Origin: Seiridium cupressi
Lineage: Eukaryota > Ascomycota > Sordariomycetes > Amphisphaeriales > Sporocadaceae
DNA: 31,263 bases
Direction of reading: 5' to 3'
NCBI GenBank assembly: GCA_036674765.1
Contig: JARVKI010000181.1
Span: forward strand, 1 to 31,263
This document shows, piece by piece, positions 1-9,783 of the stretch (position 1 is the first letter of the stretch; every line of letters begins with the position of its first letter). The notes beneath the pieces are model-generated. The model was given only the letters and a program-made list of their open reading frames with translations. It ran no database searches and had not been told where the DNA came from. Made by a program: the position numbers and the translations under genes.

Positions 1-2175
1 TTTTAATAAATTTAAAAAAAAGTAAATTTTATTAATAAAAAGTTATTTTCGTAAAATACGTAATATTTTTAAAAGAAGTTTAAATAAAAGATTTTAAAAT
101 AATAATAATTAAAGAATAATTAACGCTTTAAAACGTTATAAACGTATAATCCTTTTTAAAATTAGTAAATTATTACCGGATATTTATTTTTAATTTTATA
201 AAAATAAAAAGCTTTTTAACGAATTTAATTAAAAAGGATTTATTATTTTAATAGATTTATATTAAATAATAAGCGTTTAAAGAATTTAAAAAAAGAATAA
301 CGAAAGAACTTGTTATAATTATAACCGATTTTAATAAAGAATTTAAGGTTAAAACCGACGTATCGGATTACGCGATCGGCGGCTAATTTAACTAATAAAA
401 AAACGATAAAAAGTTATATTTAATCGCTTATTATTTTAAAAAGCTTAACGGATTAAAGCTTAATTATTAAATTTATAATAAAGAATTAATAATAATTATT
501 AAAGTATTTAAAGAATAAAAATATTATTTTAATAAAATAATATATTAAATTAAAGTTTATATTAATTATAAAAATTTAATATCGTTTATTAATAATAAAG
601 AATTTAATAAATAATAAATATAATAGTTAAAATTTTTAATAGACTTTAATTTTATTATTATTTATTAAAAAGGATTAAAAAACGGAAAAGCCGACGCGTT
701 AAATTATAAATTAAATTACTTTTAAAAAGTGCTTAAAGAAACGCATATTATCTTTACGATTAACAAGGAAGGAAACTTTATACCGATTATAAATTTATAT
801 ATTATTAATTATATAATTACGTAAAAGATATAAATCGAAAGAATTAATAAAAAATATTAAAAAACGGAAGTTTTAATATATTAAAAGAAAATATACCTTT
901 TTAAAAAATTCCGAAAAAAACTTATTTAAAAATATTATATATTATTATTTAATAAATATATAAGAATATTTAAGATTATTAAAAGGATTTAATAATATTT
1001 TAATTATAAAAACTTAAAATAATATATTTTTAAAATTATTAAAAACTGCGATTTTTATAATAAAATTAAAATATCCTAATATAAACTATATAAAAAGTTA
1101 TAACTAATAATATTACTTAATAAAATTTAAAAATCGGTTATTATAAACTTTATTATTAAGTTACCGTTATTAAAAGAATTAATAACGAATATAAAATACG
1201 ATAATATCTTTATTATTACGGAACGATTTATAAAGTATAAGTATTTTATTTTATATAAAGAAGTAAACGACGTTATAAAGCTTATTTATACTGTTTTTAA
1301 AATTATAATTAGCTAATATAAGCTGTTAAATAAATTTATTTCCGATAAAAACAAGTTTTTTACGTGGAAATTCTAATAATCCTTTATATTATAATTAAAA
1401 ACTAAATATAAATTATTTACGGCGTTTTATTTATAAACGGACGGATAAATAAAACGAGTAAATTAAATATTCGAATAATATTTACGATATTACGTTAATT
1501 ATAAATAAAATAATTAAATATAATTATTATTAATTGCGTAATTCGCTTATAATAACGCGATTAGCGAGTTTATTAAAATATTATTATTTTACGTTAATTT
1601 CGGATATAACTTTAATATTATTAAAAAGCCATTTTACGGTAAATAAACGCTTAAAGCCATTAAATACGTTAATAAACTTTAATTATTATAATAATCTTTA
1701 TAATAAAAACTTTTATTTTTTTAATAATAAATAAAATAATATTATAATAAAAAAAAGATTAAAAGATTAATTTTTACGAGAAAAAATAAAGTTTATTTAT
1801 TACGTAAAAATATTAAAATAAAGCGATTAAGCGATAAATTCGATTTTAAAAAACTAAAATTATTTAAAATTAATAAAATTATTTTAAAAATTAATTTTCA
1901 ATTATTATTATTAAAAATAATACGTATATTTTTAACGGTTTATATTTCGTTATTAAAATTAATTTTAATTAATATAAAATTTAAAATAAATTTAAAAGTA
2001 AAATAATTAAATTAATAAAAATACAAAACTAAAGAAATTATATAATATTAAAAAATCGGTAAAAGATATAAATATAAAGTTAAATAAAAAGATTATTTAT
2101 ATTTAAAAAATATTTAAAAATTTATAAAACACTTTAAAAAGTGCTTAAAAATTTTAAAAAAGTATTAAAATCGAT
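1..2175 (+). pseudogene. RIP-destroyed Ty3/Gypsy pol (RT end, RNase H, integrase, chromodomain)
   Basis: Reading through the stop codons, the plus strand shows a chromovirus-type Gypsy polyprotein in its normal order. The RT-RNase H linker (NYYRIFI near 165-190, LIKKD near 229-243) leads into RNase H, with KTDVSDYAIGG at 351-383 and NGKADALN at 681-704. The integrase follows: zinc-finger residues NCDFYN near 1045, an ERFIKYKYF-like stretch near 1220, ISDKNKFFTWKF near 1339 and TAFYL*TDG near 1418. A second integrase segment (YNNAISEF, YVNFGYN) lies near 1537-1620, and a chromodomain-like end at about 2030-2160. Nearly every former CAA or CAG codon is TAA or TAG, and Gly/Glu codons have become Asn/Lys, as RIP predicts. 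The 5' part (gag, protease, most of RT) lies outside the window. It cannot encode an enzyme now. Family assignment is firm; exact limits are approximate. Confidence 0.9.
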
Positions 2176-3010
2176 TATTTTAAAATCTTATAATATTAAA
2201 AACGAAAATAATACGTTTAAATATACCTCGTCCTATTCGAATTTAAAATTATTAGGAAAAATAAGCGTAAAGGCCGGTATAAGCTTTACGGCCGCTTTTT
2301 AACGAGCGTCTTCCTTAACCTTTTTACGTTTTACGCGCTTTAACTTTGTAACGTTATTAATACTACGCGAGATCGTTCGTATTATTCTTTTAAACTATAT
2401 TTTCTTTTAAGCTTTAAAACGCCGTATTTTCGTAGCGGTAACTTTTAACTCCGTTTTAGCCGAATTTAATTCGGATTCCACTTTTATATATTAAAAACTA
2501 ATTTTTTATAATTACACCGTAAATAAAAGGCGTATATTATACCGGGATTAATTATATAATATATAAAAAGTATAGTAAAAAGAGTTATTAAATAACGCTT
2601 TATAATCCGAACGACTTTTAAATTAGTAATAAAAATAAATAAGCATTTTAATAAATTTTAAAAAAATAAACTTTAAAAAAGCGTTTTATTATTTAATCTT
2701 TTTATAACGAATAAGTTTTTTGCCATTATTAGTTTTAAAAATACGATTAAATATAATAATTATATATTATAAAAATATAAAAAAGAAGAATTTATAAATA
2801 ACCGCGACGGTGGGCAAGTCGGTTTATTTATATAATTAAGTTTTAAAGGGTTAAAATAAAAAGAAAAGGAATTTAATATTATAAACCTAGGTTAAATAAA
2901 GGATTAAAATCCTTATATTAATATAATTAACGCAGGGACCGATAAGTATTAAAATAAATTATAATTACGTAATAAAGATTTAAAGATTTAAAGTAAAAGT
3001 ATAAATTTAA
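2176..3010. other. AT-rich tail of the Gypsy element, no intact gene
   Basis: This stretch follows the chromodomain and probably holds the 3' internal end of the element. At 2260-2500 it is less AT-rich. There the minus strand reads as a Lys/Arg-rich chain with few stops (for example RKYGVLKLKRKYSLKE), which could be a decayed antisense frame or chance. No LTR boundary or polypurine tract could be placed with confidence. Confidence 0.4.
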
Positions 3011-3300
3011 AGATAAAAAGATCTAAAAATTTAAAATAAATTTATAAATCCGATTAATATTAATAAAAAGATAAATAAATATAATAAAGATTAAACTTCT
3101 TAATATTATATAAATAATTATTATTTTAATAATTAATTTAAATATTTATTTATTTATAAATAAGGTTTATTAAACTTTAACGATTATATTTCTATTTTTA
3201 AAACTTAATATTTTTATTTTATATTACGTACCTTATTAATATAAACCTAATACTAATATATTATTTTAAAGTTTATCCTAACGATAATATATTCGTTACA
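3010..3300 (-). repeat. RIP-mutated LTR copy A (minus orientation)
   Basis: The right end, ATTCGTTACA at 3291-3300, matches the end of the better-preserved copy at 6940-7232. About 190 bases leftwards align with it through C-to-T and G-to-A changes only. For example, TTATTACCTTAGTGATTAA there is TTATTATTTTAATAATTAA here. It forms an inverted pair with the copy at 3801-4104. The left end is uncertain because homology fades into AT-rich sequence near 3010-3060. Confidence 0.65.
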
Positions 3301-3800
3301 TTTATCGTCTTCGTTATAATTAAAATAATCCTTTATAATTAATTTAAACCATTTAAAAACGTTATCTTTTAAAAATCCGGTAACGTATAGTATTTTATTA
3401 AAGTTATTATTAATATTATCCTTATAAAAGCGTAGGTATGCTTTTATTTAAGTAAAGAATCTTTAAATATTACCGTTTTTACCGTTATAAAACTGTAGTA
3501 TTAGCATTTTATAATTAATTTTATTAGCGACGGGTATTATAATAAAAATAATTATAATTTACTCGATAAATTGTTAATTATCGCTATAAACGTTATTATA
3601 AGCTTATTAAAGGTTATTTAATTATATTATTAGCTTTTATTATTATTATTATATTTAATATATTATGCGTAAAATATTAAATCCGCTGGTTAGGTTTTTA
3701 ATATTATTTTTATTAAAAGTTTAAAGTATTATTATCGTTTTTAAAATATTATTTAATAATTTTTAAATTAAAATACGTACTTAAATAAAAATAATTAAAA
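3301..3800. other. AT-rich spacer between two head-to-head LTRs
   Basis: Five hundred bases separate the outer (TG) ends of the two inverted LTR copies. The sequence is AT-rich with scattered CG dinucleotides and has no open frame or recognisable motif. It is probably host or older repeat sequence into which two elements inserted, or the scar of a rearrangement. Confidence 0.4.
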
Positions 3801-4104
3801 TATAACGAATATATTATCGTTAAAATAAAGTTTAAAATAATATATTAATATTAAGTTTATATTAATAAAGTATATAATATAAAATAAAAATATTAAGTTT
3901 TAAAAAATAAAAATATAATCGTTAAAGTTTAATAAACCTTATTTATAAGTAAATAAATATTTAAATTAATTATTAAAGTAATAATTATTTATATAAAAAA
4001 TATTTATCGTATATATATTTATTTATTCTTTTATTAATTTTTATTTATTTATATTTACTTATATTTATTTAATAAACAAAACTAATTATAATTAGTGTTA
4101 ATTA
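3801..4104 (+). repeat. RIP-mutated LTR copy B (plus orientation)
   Basis: It begins TATAACGAATATATTATCG, the RIP form of TGTAACGAATATACTATCG, the start of the 6940-7232 copy read on its own sense strand. It ends AGTGTTAATTA, where the better copy has AGTGTTAATCA. Both ends therefore agree with a TG...CA LTR of about 300 bases whose terminal G and C were converted. About 190 bases at its start pair with copy A as an inverted repeat. Confidence 0.7.
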
Positions 4105-4298
4105 ATAAGTTTTATTAATTACTCTTAGTTATCGGCTTTAATTAATTCTTACCGTTTACCCTGTTTCCACCGTATTAGTGTCTAGTATATTTGTTCCTTA
4201 TACGGTCGCAGCCGCTTTGCCTTTTGTTATCGTCTTAGTCCGTGCTTACAAAGTAGGGTTTATTTCGTTCCGGCTTCCTCCCGACCCATATTCGTAAC
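4105..4298. other. Moderately AT-rich stretch, possible LTR body of a second element
   Basis: Base composition here is more balanced than around it (for example the run near 4200-4290). It lies left of a minus-strand LTR-like start at 4340, so it may be the body of that LTR. No open frame was found. Confidence 0.35.
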
Positions 4299-4418
4299 AT
4301 TAAAGCGTTAACGGTATAACGCTTATAAAAAGCCGTTACACTAGTTTAAAACTTAATTTCCTTTTTTTTTTCGTATAATAATAATATATTAAATTACTAG
4401 TATATAAAACCGTAATAA
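4299..4418 (-). repeat. 3' LTR start plus polypurine tract of a second LTR element, copy 1
   Basis: These 120 bases match 13328-13448 closely, with mostly C/T and G/A differences. On the minus strand a purine run (complement of TTTCCTTTTTTTTTT near 4358-4372) is followed by TGTAACGGC beginning at 4340 and then by TTTTTATAAGCG. That order, purine tract, then TGTAAC, then a TATA-like box, is what the 3' LTR junction of a retrotransposon looks like. The repeat pair is seen directly; the LTR interpretation is inference. Confidence 0.55.
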
Positions 4419-5160
4419 AAAATAACTTTATCCGGAAAAAGTATGATATATTATTAAAAAACGAAATACTTTTTTTAAAAAACGTTATAATTAAAGTAAT
4501 AAAACCTTTAAAAAAAGTTATAAAAACGGTAACGTGGGTAATACCCGGCTAAAAAATTAAATTTAAACTTTTATTAATAATATTTATAAAAACGTTTTCG
4601 CCGATTTTAAAAATTAACTTTAAAATATTAAAACCGATAATTATAAAATAAATAAATATAAAAAAGCTTTAATTATATATATAACCGTTAATAAAATTTA
4701 AAGTTATAAATTTAATAATAATAAAAAGTCTATTTAAATTTAATTTAAACGTATATCGAATTCGAATTTAAAATAATTTACTTTTTATAAAAAGAATAAT
4801 ACCGAAATAAATAATTATTTTAAATTATTTACTAATATAAAAATTTATAAAATATAAAATCTTATATAAATTAAATTTAATATATATATATATATATATT
4901 TAAATTAAAATTAAATACTTTTAAAGTTATAAATAATAATCTTTCTTTTTTAAATATAAAAAACTACCCTTTTTTTATATAAATTAACTATTAATTTAAA
5001 TTATTTATTTTTTAATATAATAACGGTATAACCGACGTAATTTTACGTCGATTATAAATCGCGAAAGGGGTTATAAAGCAGGTCTTACAATTAATTAAAA
5101 ACTTTTATACCCGAGCGATAATTAGTGTAAAAGGTGGGAATAACCGAATAAAAATTAGCT
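4419..5160. other. RIP AT-rich sequence, probable internal end of the second LTR element
   Basis: The region is heavily AT-rich, including an (AT)n run at about 4881-4901, with stops in all frames. It would be internal sequence of the minus-oriented element ending at 4340. AT content drops sharply near 5150-5200, marking the edge of the RIP block. Confidence 0.5.
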
Positions 5161-5317
5161 TATAATGCCCGTAGCGATGCAAAACTAATGTGCTTAAAAG
5201 GGCCTATAACCGCCTCTACTTATTACGGATAAATCCCTTCGGCGTGAAATTCCCATTAAAATCGGCAAAATCCCTCACAATCAAGCTATACAAAGGATTG
5301 GATAATTACCGAAACAT

Positions 5318-5486
5318 GGCTTCGAACTGTATACGAGAGATACGGGAGCGTAAGGCTTTGCGAAGATCAAGATTTAGCTGCCGAAATTGCAAGCTCCGAA
5401 AACTAAAGGTGGGTGCTCGCGGCTTTCCAAGAGCTGACGGCCTGGCTGACCAGGTGCTTCAGCAAGTTCATAATTGCTTTGTATAG
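5318..5486 (+). pseudogene. Zn2Cys6-like DNA-binding scrap
   Basis: The plus strand reads RSRFSCRNCKLRKLK at about 5362-5406. This has the first two cysteines (C-x2-C) and the basic stretch of a fungal zinc cluster. Immediately afterwards the frame runs into GTGGGT, a possible intron donor, with an acceptor-like TATAG near 5483-5487. The remaining four cysteines cannot be found in any frame downstream. It could be the first exon of a lost transcription factor or chance similarity. The surrounding frames (5190-5486 plus, 5374-5769 minus) have no recognisable content. Confidence 0.3.
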
Positions 5487-6180
5487 CGGACAATGTAATT
5501 AAGAACTTGCTATTCCAAATCCAAAATCGACTTTGCATCAATAAATAATGAGTACATGGGACCCTGCCGATGAAAAAACTGAAATATAAGATAATAGTCC
5601 TAATAAATGATATATTACGAGTTAAAATCCATGTGGAAAGAAAACGTAGGCTTGTAGTTGCTCCGACGGTCAGATTGAAAGCGTTACCACCGTATATCGG
5701 CGTAATAGACTGAGTCAGCCATTGGACCATTACAGTACTTAAGAAACATCTTGTCACCTTTTTTTCCATTTCAATTTTTATTCATTAAGACTATAATTGA
5801 TCTTAAATGCAGACTTGTCCTCTCAAAGGGAAAACATGCTAGGGGACAACACAGAACCCAAGTCTTCGTACGACGCGAACGTTGTATTACACGACGATGG
5901 AAGAAAGGGAGTTTAGGAAGAATCAATGTCTGATCGGTCTTCTCCCTTAAGTGACTTGCTTAAAGATCTGCCTACTTTAGTTGAGGTAAGCATCGCTATT
6001 ATGTTGGTCGTGGTTCACCCCGAACGTTAATGTATCGAAAGTTATGGTCACGGCCTTATAACAACACCGAAGAACCTGGAACGCCGACGTCGATCGCCAG
6101 TTCGACTCGCTATAGAGAATACCGAATAATTCTGGAAGGGGTTGATGAAAACTTTCAAGGTCGACACCTTACGCTTAACT
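5487..6180. other. No recognisable gene; possible decayed exon near 5927
   Basis: An ATG at 5927 opens a short reading frame (MSDRSSPLSDLLKDLPTLVE) that ends at a donor-like GAG|GTAAGC near 5985, which looks like a first exon. Nothing downstream can be joined to it convincingly. The rest of the stretch has only short frames with stops. Confidence 0.25.
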
Positions 6181-6187
6181 AGATTGT

Positions 6188-6355
6188 AAAGACCGATGTA
6201 ACCGATAAGGGCCCTAAGAAAAAGCAGCCGCGACGGAAAACTCCTGCGCCCCGAAGGTCCGATCGACTAAAACATTCGCATGTTAGACGCTCTGTGCGTA
6301 TCCAACTCCGCCAAACTCTGGGAGAAAATCGTAATGCCGCCTTGACTATAGAGTA
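6188..6355 (+). pseudogene. Basic, nuclear-type protein fragment, unidentified
   Basis: A plus-strand frame without stops encodes a strongly basic chain, with KKKQPRRKTPAPRRSDRL at about 6206-6260 and more Arg-rich sequence to 6340, ending in TAG/TAA. Such composition is typical of nuclear or DNA-associated proteins, but no family is recognised. It lacks a start codon and a partner exon, though it may belong with the candidate exon at 5927. The overlapping minus frame at 6179-6508 appears to be a shadow. Confidence 0.3.
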
Positions 6356-6651
6356 ATTGTCTCGTATAAGATACGGATCCCAGTCTATGGGTTTAGCGAA
6401 GTCTGGCAAATTAACTAGACGAATATTATTATAAGGAAGAATGAGATGATCCTTATTAAAACTTAGGTTCTTAGAGTATATTAGATGTATCTCAGACAGA
6501 ACTCGCATTTTTGAAAATTTTAAGCTTTGATATAAGTAAAAGCAAGATACTATGTTTTTTGCGTAGTGTGGCAGTCCATCCTACATACATTCACTCATTA
6601 GTTATATAATCGGCATTGTTCGAATTCGGCTCGTAGGCCTAGTTATCTCGC

Positions 6652-6939
6652 CTTTTGATGATGTAGACGCCCTGCAGTTAGATTAGCCAGTAACCAGTAA
6701 TTATATATAATATTTTCATATCCGACCTTTCTAGCCAGAGCATATACTATAAATTATAAATGGGTATTGGATATAAGCGGGATAATACTCGAATCAACAA
6801 CACGCAGGTTCTTGACTCCGTACACCCTGAGCTCACTGTTAACTACTCCGCCATACTTGCGAGGTAACATGGCTGCCGTGCCATAAGGATGAAATCCAGT
6901 ACCGATTTCAGTGTTTACTAGATTTGCCAGTTCCCTCAC
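6652..6939 (-). pseudogene. GMC oxidoreductase C-terminal fragment
   Basis: The minus strand encodes the C-terminal segment of a glucose-methanol-choline (FAD-dependent) oxidoreductase. It has the catalytic-histidine motif [16 protein letters not shown], then [15 protein letters not shown], then PLISNTHL. An in-frame TAA stands where the family has Gln (HLQ), and the usual tail VYALARKV follows after it, so the gene was longer and was hit by a C-to-T change. The fragment starts exactly where the solo LTR ends at 6940. The FAD-binding N-terminus and the rest of the substrate domain are absent. In the family, the enzyme oxidises alcohols or sugars using FAD. Here it is dead. Confidence 0.85.
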
Positions 6940-7232
6940 TGATTAACACTGATCATGATCAGTTCCGCTCAGTGAGCAAACGTGAGCAAACAAGATCAGT
7001 AAGGGAATGAATAGATATATATATACGATGGACATTTTCTATATAGACAGTTATTACCTTAGTGATTAATTTAAGCATCTATTTACCTATAGGTGAGCCC
7101 AATTAAGCCTTAACGATTATATTATTCTTTAAAGACTTAGTATTCCTATTTTACATTACGTACCCTGTTAGCATAAACCTAACACCAGTGTATTATCCTA
7201 AGGTTTATCCTGACGATAGTATATTCGTTACA
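6940..7232 (-). repeat. Solo LTR, best-preserved copy of a Gypsy-type LTR
   Basis: On its sense (minus) strand it begins TGTAACGAATATACTATCG at 7232 and ends AGTGTTAATCA at 6940, so it is 293 bases bounded by TG...CA. The same sequence in RIP-mutated form occurs at 3010-3300 and 3801-4104, which fixes both ends independently. No internal retroelement sequence is attached. The flanks CTCAC (6935-6939) and ATAAA (7233-7237) do not match, so there is no target-site duplication. It may have arisen by recombination between elements, or one flank has been lost. It truncates the GMC fragment. Confidence 0.8.
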
Positions 7233-7239
7233 ATAAAGA

Positions 7240-7370
7240 TGTCAGAGTCGATCCGGTATCGGATCGCAATCGTGTATATTAGGGTTGCCTCCCCCCTTAT
7301 TCGATAGAAGGCAGAGGTTAGCGTGCCAATACTTAGCCCCTAGCACTCCCTGCGACAACCCTATCTGACA
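7240..7370. mobile_element. 131-bp solo LTR (TRIM-sized) with 5-bp target duplication
   Basis: The element starts TGTCAGA at 7240-7246 and ends TCTGACA at 7364-7370, so it has TG...CA ends inside a 7-bp perfect terminal inverted repeat. The direct repeat AAAGA flanks it at 7235-7239 and 7371-7375. That combination is the hallmark of LTR-retroelement integration. At 131 bases it is the size of LTRs from very small non-autonomous elements. An internal inverted pair AGGGTTG / CAACCCT (near 7281 and 7357) is also present. No second copy exists in this window. Confidence 0.7.
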
Positions 7371-7395
7371 AAAGAAGACCGGACCCGATATCCGC

Positions 7396-7787
7396 ATGAT
7401 ATTGTTGAGAAGAAAAATTGCTCAAGGAATCTCTTCGTCCTACGAAGTCAAAGTTTACGAAACAGTCCCAGAATTGAAATCGGGCCTGCGGAATGTGATC
7501 TTATATTGGACCAAGTTGGTAGTGCATTTTAAATCGTTCTTATCGATTTCAGCGAATGCATTCAGCTACTTTCGTGAAGTCTTTCGAACGAGCCCTGGTT
7601 ATCATCCTGTGGAACTCTTGTCTGACCCCATCCCAAATGTCCTAAGAACATAAATATGCCCCGCATGTTGATTAGATGCCTTGGATCCCTTGCCGGTCTC
7701 AGAAGGGTTACCGTAACGAATCTTACTATACATCGAAACTAGTGTGGGTAGACAGGCTCCGATGATGGCGACATAAATCTCATCCAT
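7396..7787 (-). pseudogene. Fungal rhodopsin-domain membrane protein, C-terminal fragment
   Basis: The minus strand has the last transmembrane segment and cytoplasmic tail of the fungal rhodopsin-domain family. The stretch EIYVAIIGACLPTLVSMYS (about 7725-7785) matches the usual helix-7 pattern of this family (Ile/Cys-Ala-Cys-Leu-Pro-Thr). It is followed by a tail with TFGMGSDKSS and, further on, DEEIP, like the end of these proteins. Several in-frame stops lie in the tail. Possible remains of the preceding helix (FRRKGTLKLIKYTS) lie upstream to about 7860 in another frame. The function of the family is largely unknown; it is a seven-helix membrane protein. Confidence 0.6.
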
Positions 7788-7989
7788 AGTCGCGGCCCAT
7801 GGGGTGACGTATACTTGATGAGTTTTAGCGTACCTTTTCTTCGAAACGTATCCAGTGCATCAGTCTCCAGGCGTCCCTCTCTGCAGTGGACATCATAACG
7901 AAGGTTGTGCAAAATACCTCTAAGCGACTGCCAACCAAAGGAAGAGTATGAGCAGACGCCCAACCGCAAATCAGAGATTACTCAAGTAT

Positions 7990-8600
7990 CATGGTAATTT
8001 TAGGCAGCAGTAGCCAACTCCTAAAAGGTGTACTTCCTCATTCCGACATGAGGCTGAGTTCTGTTCTAGGGTGGTGGAACGGACCACGAACGTTGGGGCG
8101 GTGAAAATCCGACTTCTCGTCGAAAGCTGGAAGTATTCGATCTTGCGTTCCGGAACCCCGTGTCTTCTGTGATAAACCATATGAGCCTGCCACAAAGGTC
8201 TAAGTGAACCGAGCCCCCACCTCCCTCCCTTCCTGTTCGTACTTCTCTACCCATAGACACATTCAAAAAGGATTAATCCTGTGTACTGCTTGCCAGATCA
8301 ACAAGCAAACAAAAACACAGCAGAATGCACGAGCTAGCGAGAGACGGTGGCTAGACACGTCACACTGATGTGGTTGCAAGGAACCTAGGCCTCACTACGC
8401 CCGACTATAATATATAAGAGAGAAATCACAGCAGAGGAAGTAACAGAAATCGATGGTAGCCTTACTATGTATCAAAACTTAGCGCAAAATAGAGTTCTAT
8501 TAATACTAGTGTGGCATGGGACTTGAGTATGCTTAAGTAAGACCAACATTTTCTTTCTATGCTTGCTATTCCGATACGCCAGATGTTGGGCGCAAGTTTG
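7990..8600. other. No recognisable gene
   Basis: Only short frames on the minus strand (7989-8266), with no motif. The region 8270-8600 is open in no frame for any useful length. Base composition is that of ordinary fungal DNA. Confidence 0.4.
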
Positions 8601-8604
8601 TATT

Positions 8605-9090
8605 TACCTTATCTAGACGCTTAACAACAAAGCCAAACACAATTTTGAGGATTCCGTTACCGGTGAGGCTTATGCTATTATCACTAAATATAGCGGTGTT
8701 AACTGTGTCTCGAAGCTTACTGTTATTAATATCCCTGCTGATTTTATCGTCTGATTCCCGCAGTGCTTCGGCTACCCCTGCTTCGTTGCCTACTTAGAAA
8801 AATTGGAAGCCGATTTGGTAAGAAGGGTAAGAAGGGGCATCCAACTTATCAAGCCTCCTGGCCGCATGCTTGATAACACCACCAACCTCGTCGCTAGGGG
8901 CACCATCGGTGATAACTATAATGATAAGAGGCTTGAGGCAGGTCTCGTCGCCAGTCTCGCGAACCCGTGCCTCGTAATCCTTGAGATATTGTCGAAGAAT
9001 GTGAGCCAGCCGTTGGCCAGTGGGCGTCGAACCCCGGGGAAGGACCAACTTGAACATCTCCTCGGCATAACTAAGCCGCAATTTCGACAA
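8605..9090 (-). pseudogene. vWA-domain protein, C-terminal half
   Basis: The minus strand encodes the second half of a fungal von Willebrand factor A domain: LPRGSTPTGQRLAHIL, then IIIVITDGAPSDEV (the third MIDAS-type motif, T-D-G), then KLDKLDAP and QIGFQFF. In the same frame a TAA replaces the expected Gln (FF*VGNEAG). The C-terminal tail then continues through GNGILKIVFGFVVKRLDK to about 8605. The stop is a CAA-to-TAA change, RIP-like. The first MIDAS motif (DxSxS) is missing. A Ser/Thr-rich frame at 9167-9394 on the same strand could be the protein's N-terminal linker, but it cannot be joined. The family resembles cytosolic adhesion-type domains in fungi with no defined role. Confidence 0.8.
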
Positions 9091-9780
9091 CCGGTATCGT
9101 TTTGCAGAATCGAGAATGGGGACACTTGAAACACGAATGACGGGCTAACTAAGAAACGGACGAACACTATAACTTTACCGTCCGCGGAGCACACCAGAGA
9201 GCCCCCAGCCAATCAAATATAGACGAGATTTTGATAATGATACTTTCATTGTTTTGAGTCTCTGTCGTCGGGAACTCATTGACTTGAGCCGTAGAAGAAG
9301 TAGAAGTCTCTTTTGTCGGCAACAACGGCGATACGAATGAATGATTGCTATCTGTTTTCGTCAAAGGTGCAGACTTGGAGTGGCCGTTGCTCAATCCTTT
9401 CGTTGATTGAGCCAGCGAGAAATCATTTCTGGGCGAAGTCGTACATTATGGCATAATAATCTTTTCTCGGAGAGATCTCGCGCCGAATCCCATACAAAGT
9501 GTCTACAAGAGGGCGGAGGTATTTTGGCAGATTACAAAGCTCCTACCCACTGATCCCCATCCATCCAAAGCAGTTTCCCAGCAAGGGTTTGGATATTGCC
9601 CAGCAGAACAACAATTTTGGCCTGCTCTGCTCTTCAATGGTGTCCGAAATGTAGGATCTTTTGTGATATTACCTGAGACATGACGGAGGATTTTCGGATC
9701 AGTAAAGCCTCCTTTGGCAATGACTACGCGTCGCATCTAAGCAAAACAAGCCGTCGTGCCTAGGCACGGCAACTGATTGC
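9091..9780. other. Probable upstream debris of the vWA gene; otherwise unrecognised
   Basis: A minus frame at 9167-9394 is rich in Ser, Thr and Asn (SNGHSKSAPLTKTDSNHSF), like the linker that precedes vWA domains in fungal proteins. The frame at 9503-9736 has no recognisable content. No intact gene is supported. Confidence 0.35.
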
Positions 9781-9783
9781 ATC

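Noticed and set aside
1534..1734. A 66-residue protein
   Set aside because: It lies inside the integrase part of the Gypsy pol in a different frame; the correct frame carries YNNAISEF and YVNFGYN.
3112..3992. An ~880-bp DNA transposon with ~190-bp terminal inverted repeats
   Set aside because: The inverted arms are copies of the LTR at 6940-7232, and each continues outwards beyond the mirror region, so they are two opposite LTRs rather than transposon ends.
6179..6508. A minus-strand protein resembling the middle of a GMC enzyme
   Set aside because: It would lie downstream of the GMC C-terminus on the same strand, in the wrong order, and the similarity is weak. The opposite strand has a better basic frame.
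6931..7007. A small MITE bounded by TTCCCTCACTGAT and ATCAGTAAGGGAA
   Set aside because: The inner part belongs to the solo LTR at 6940-7232, as shown by alignment with copy B. The inverted pair crosses the LTR edge by chance.
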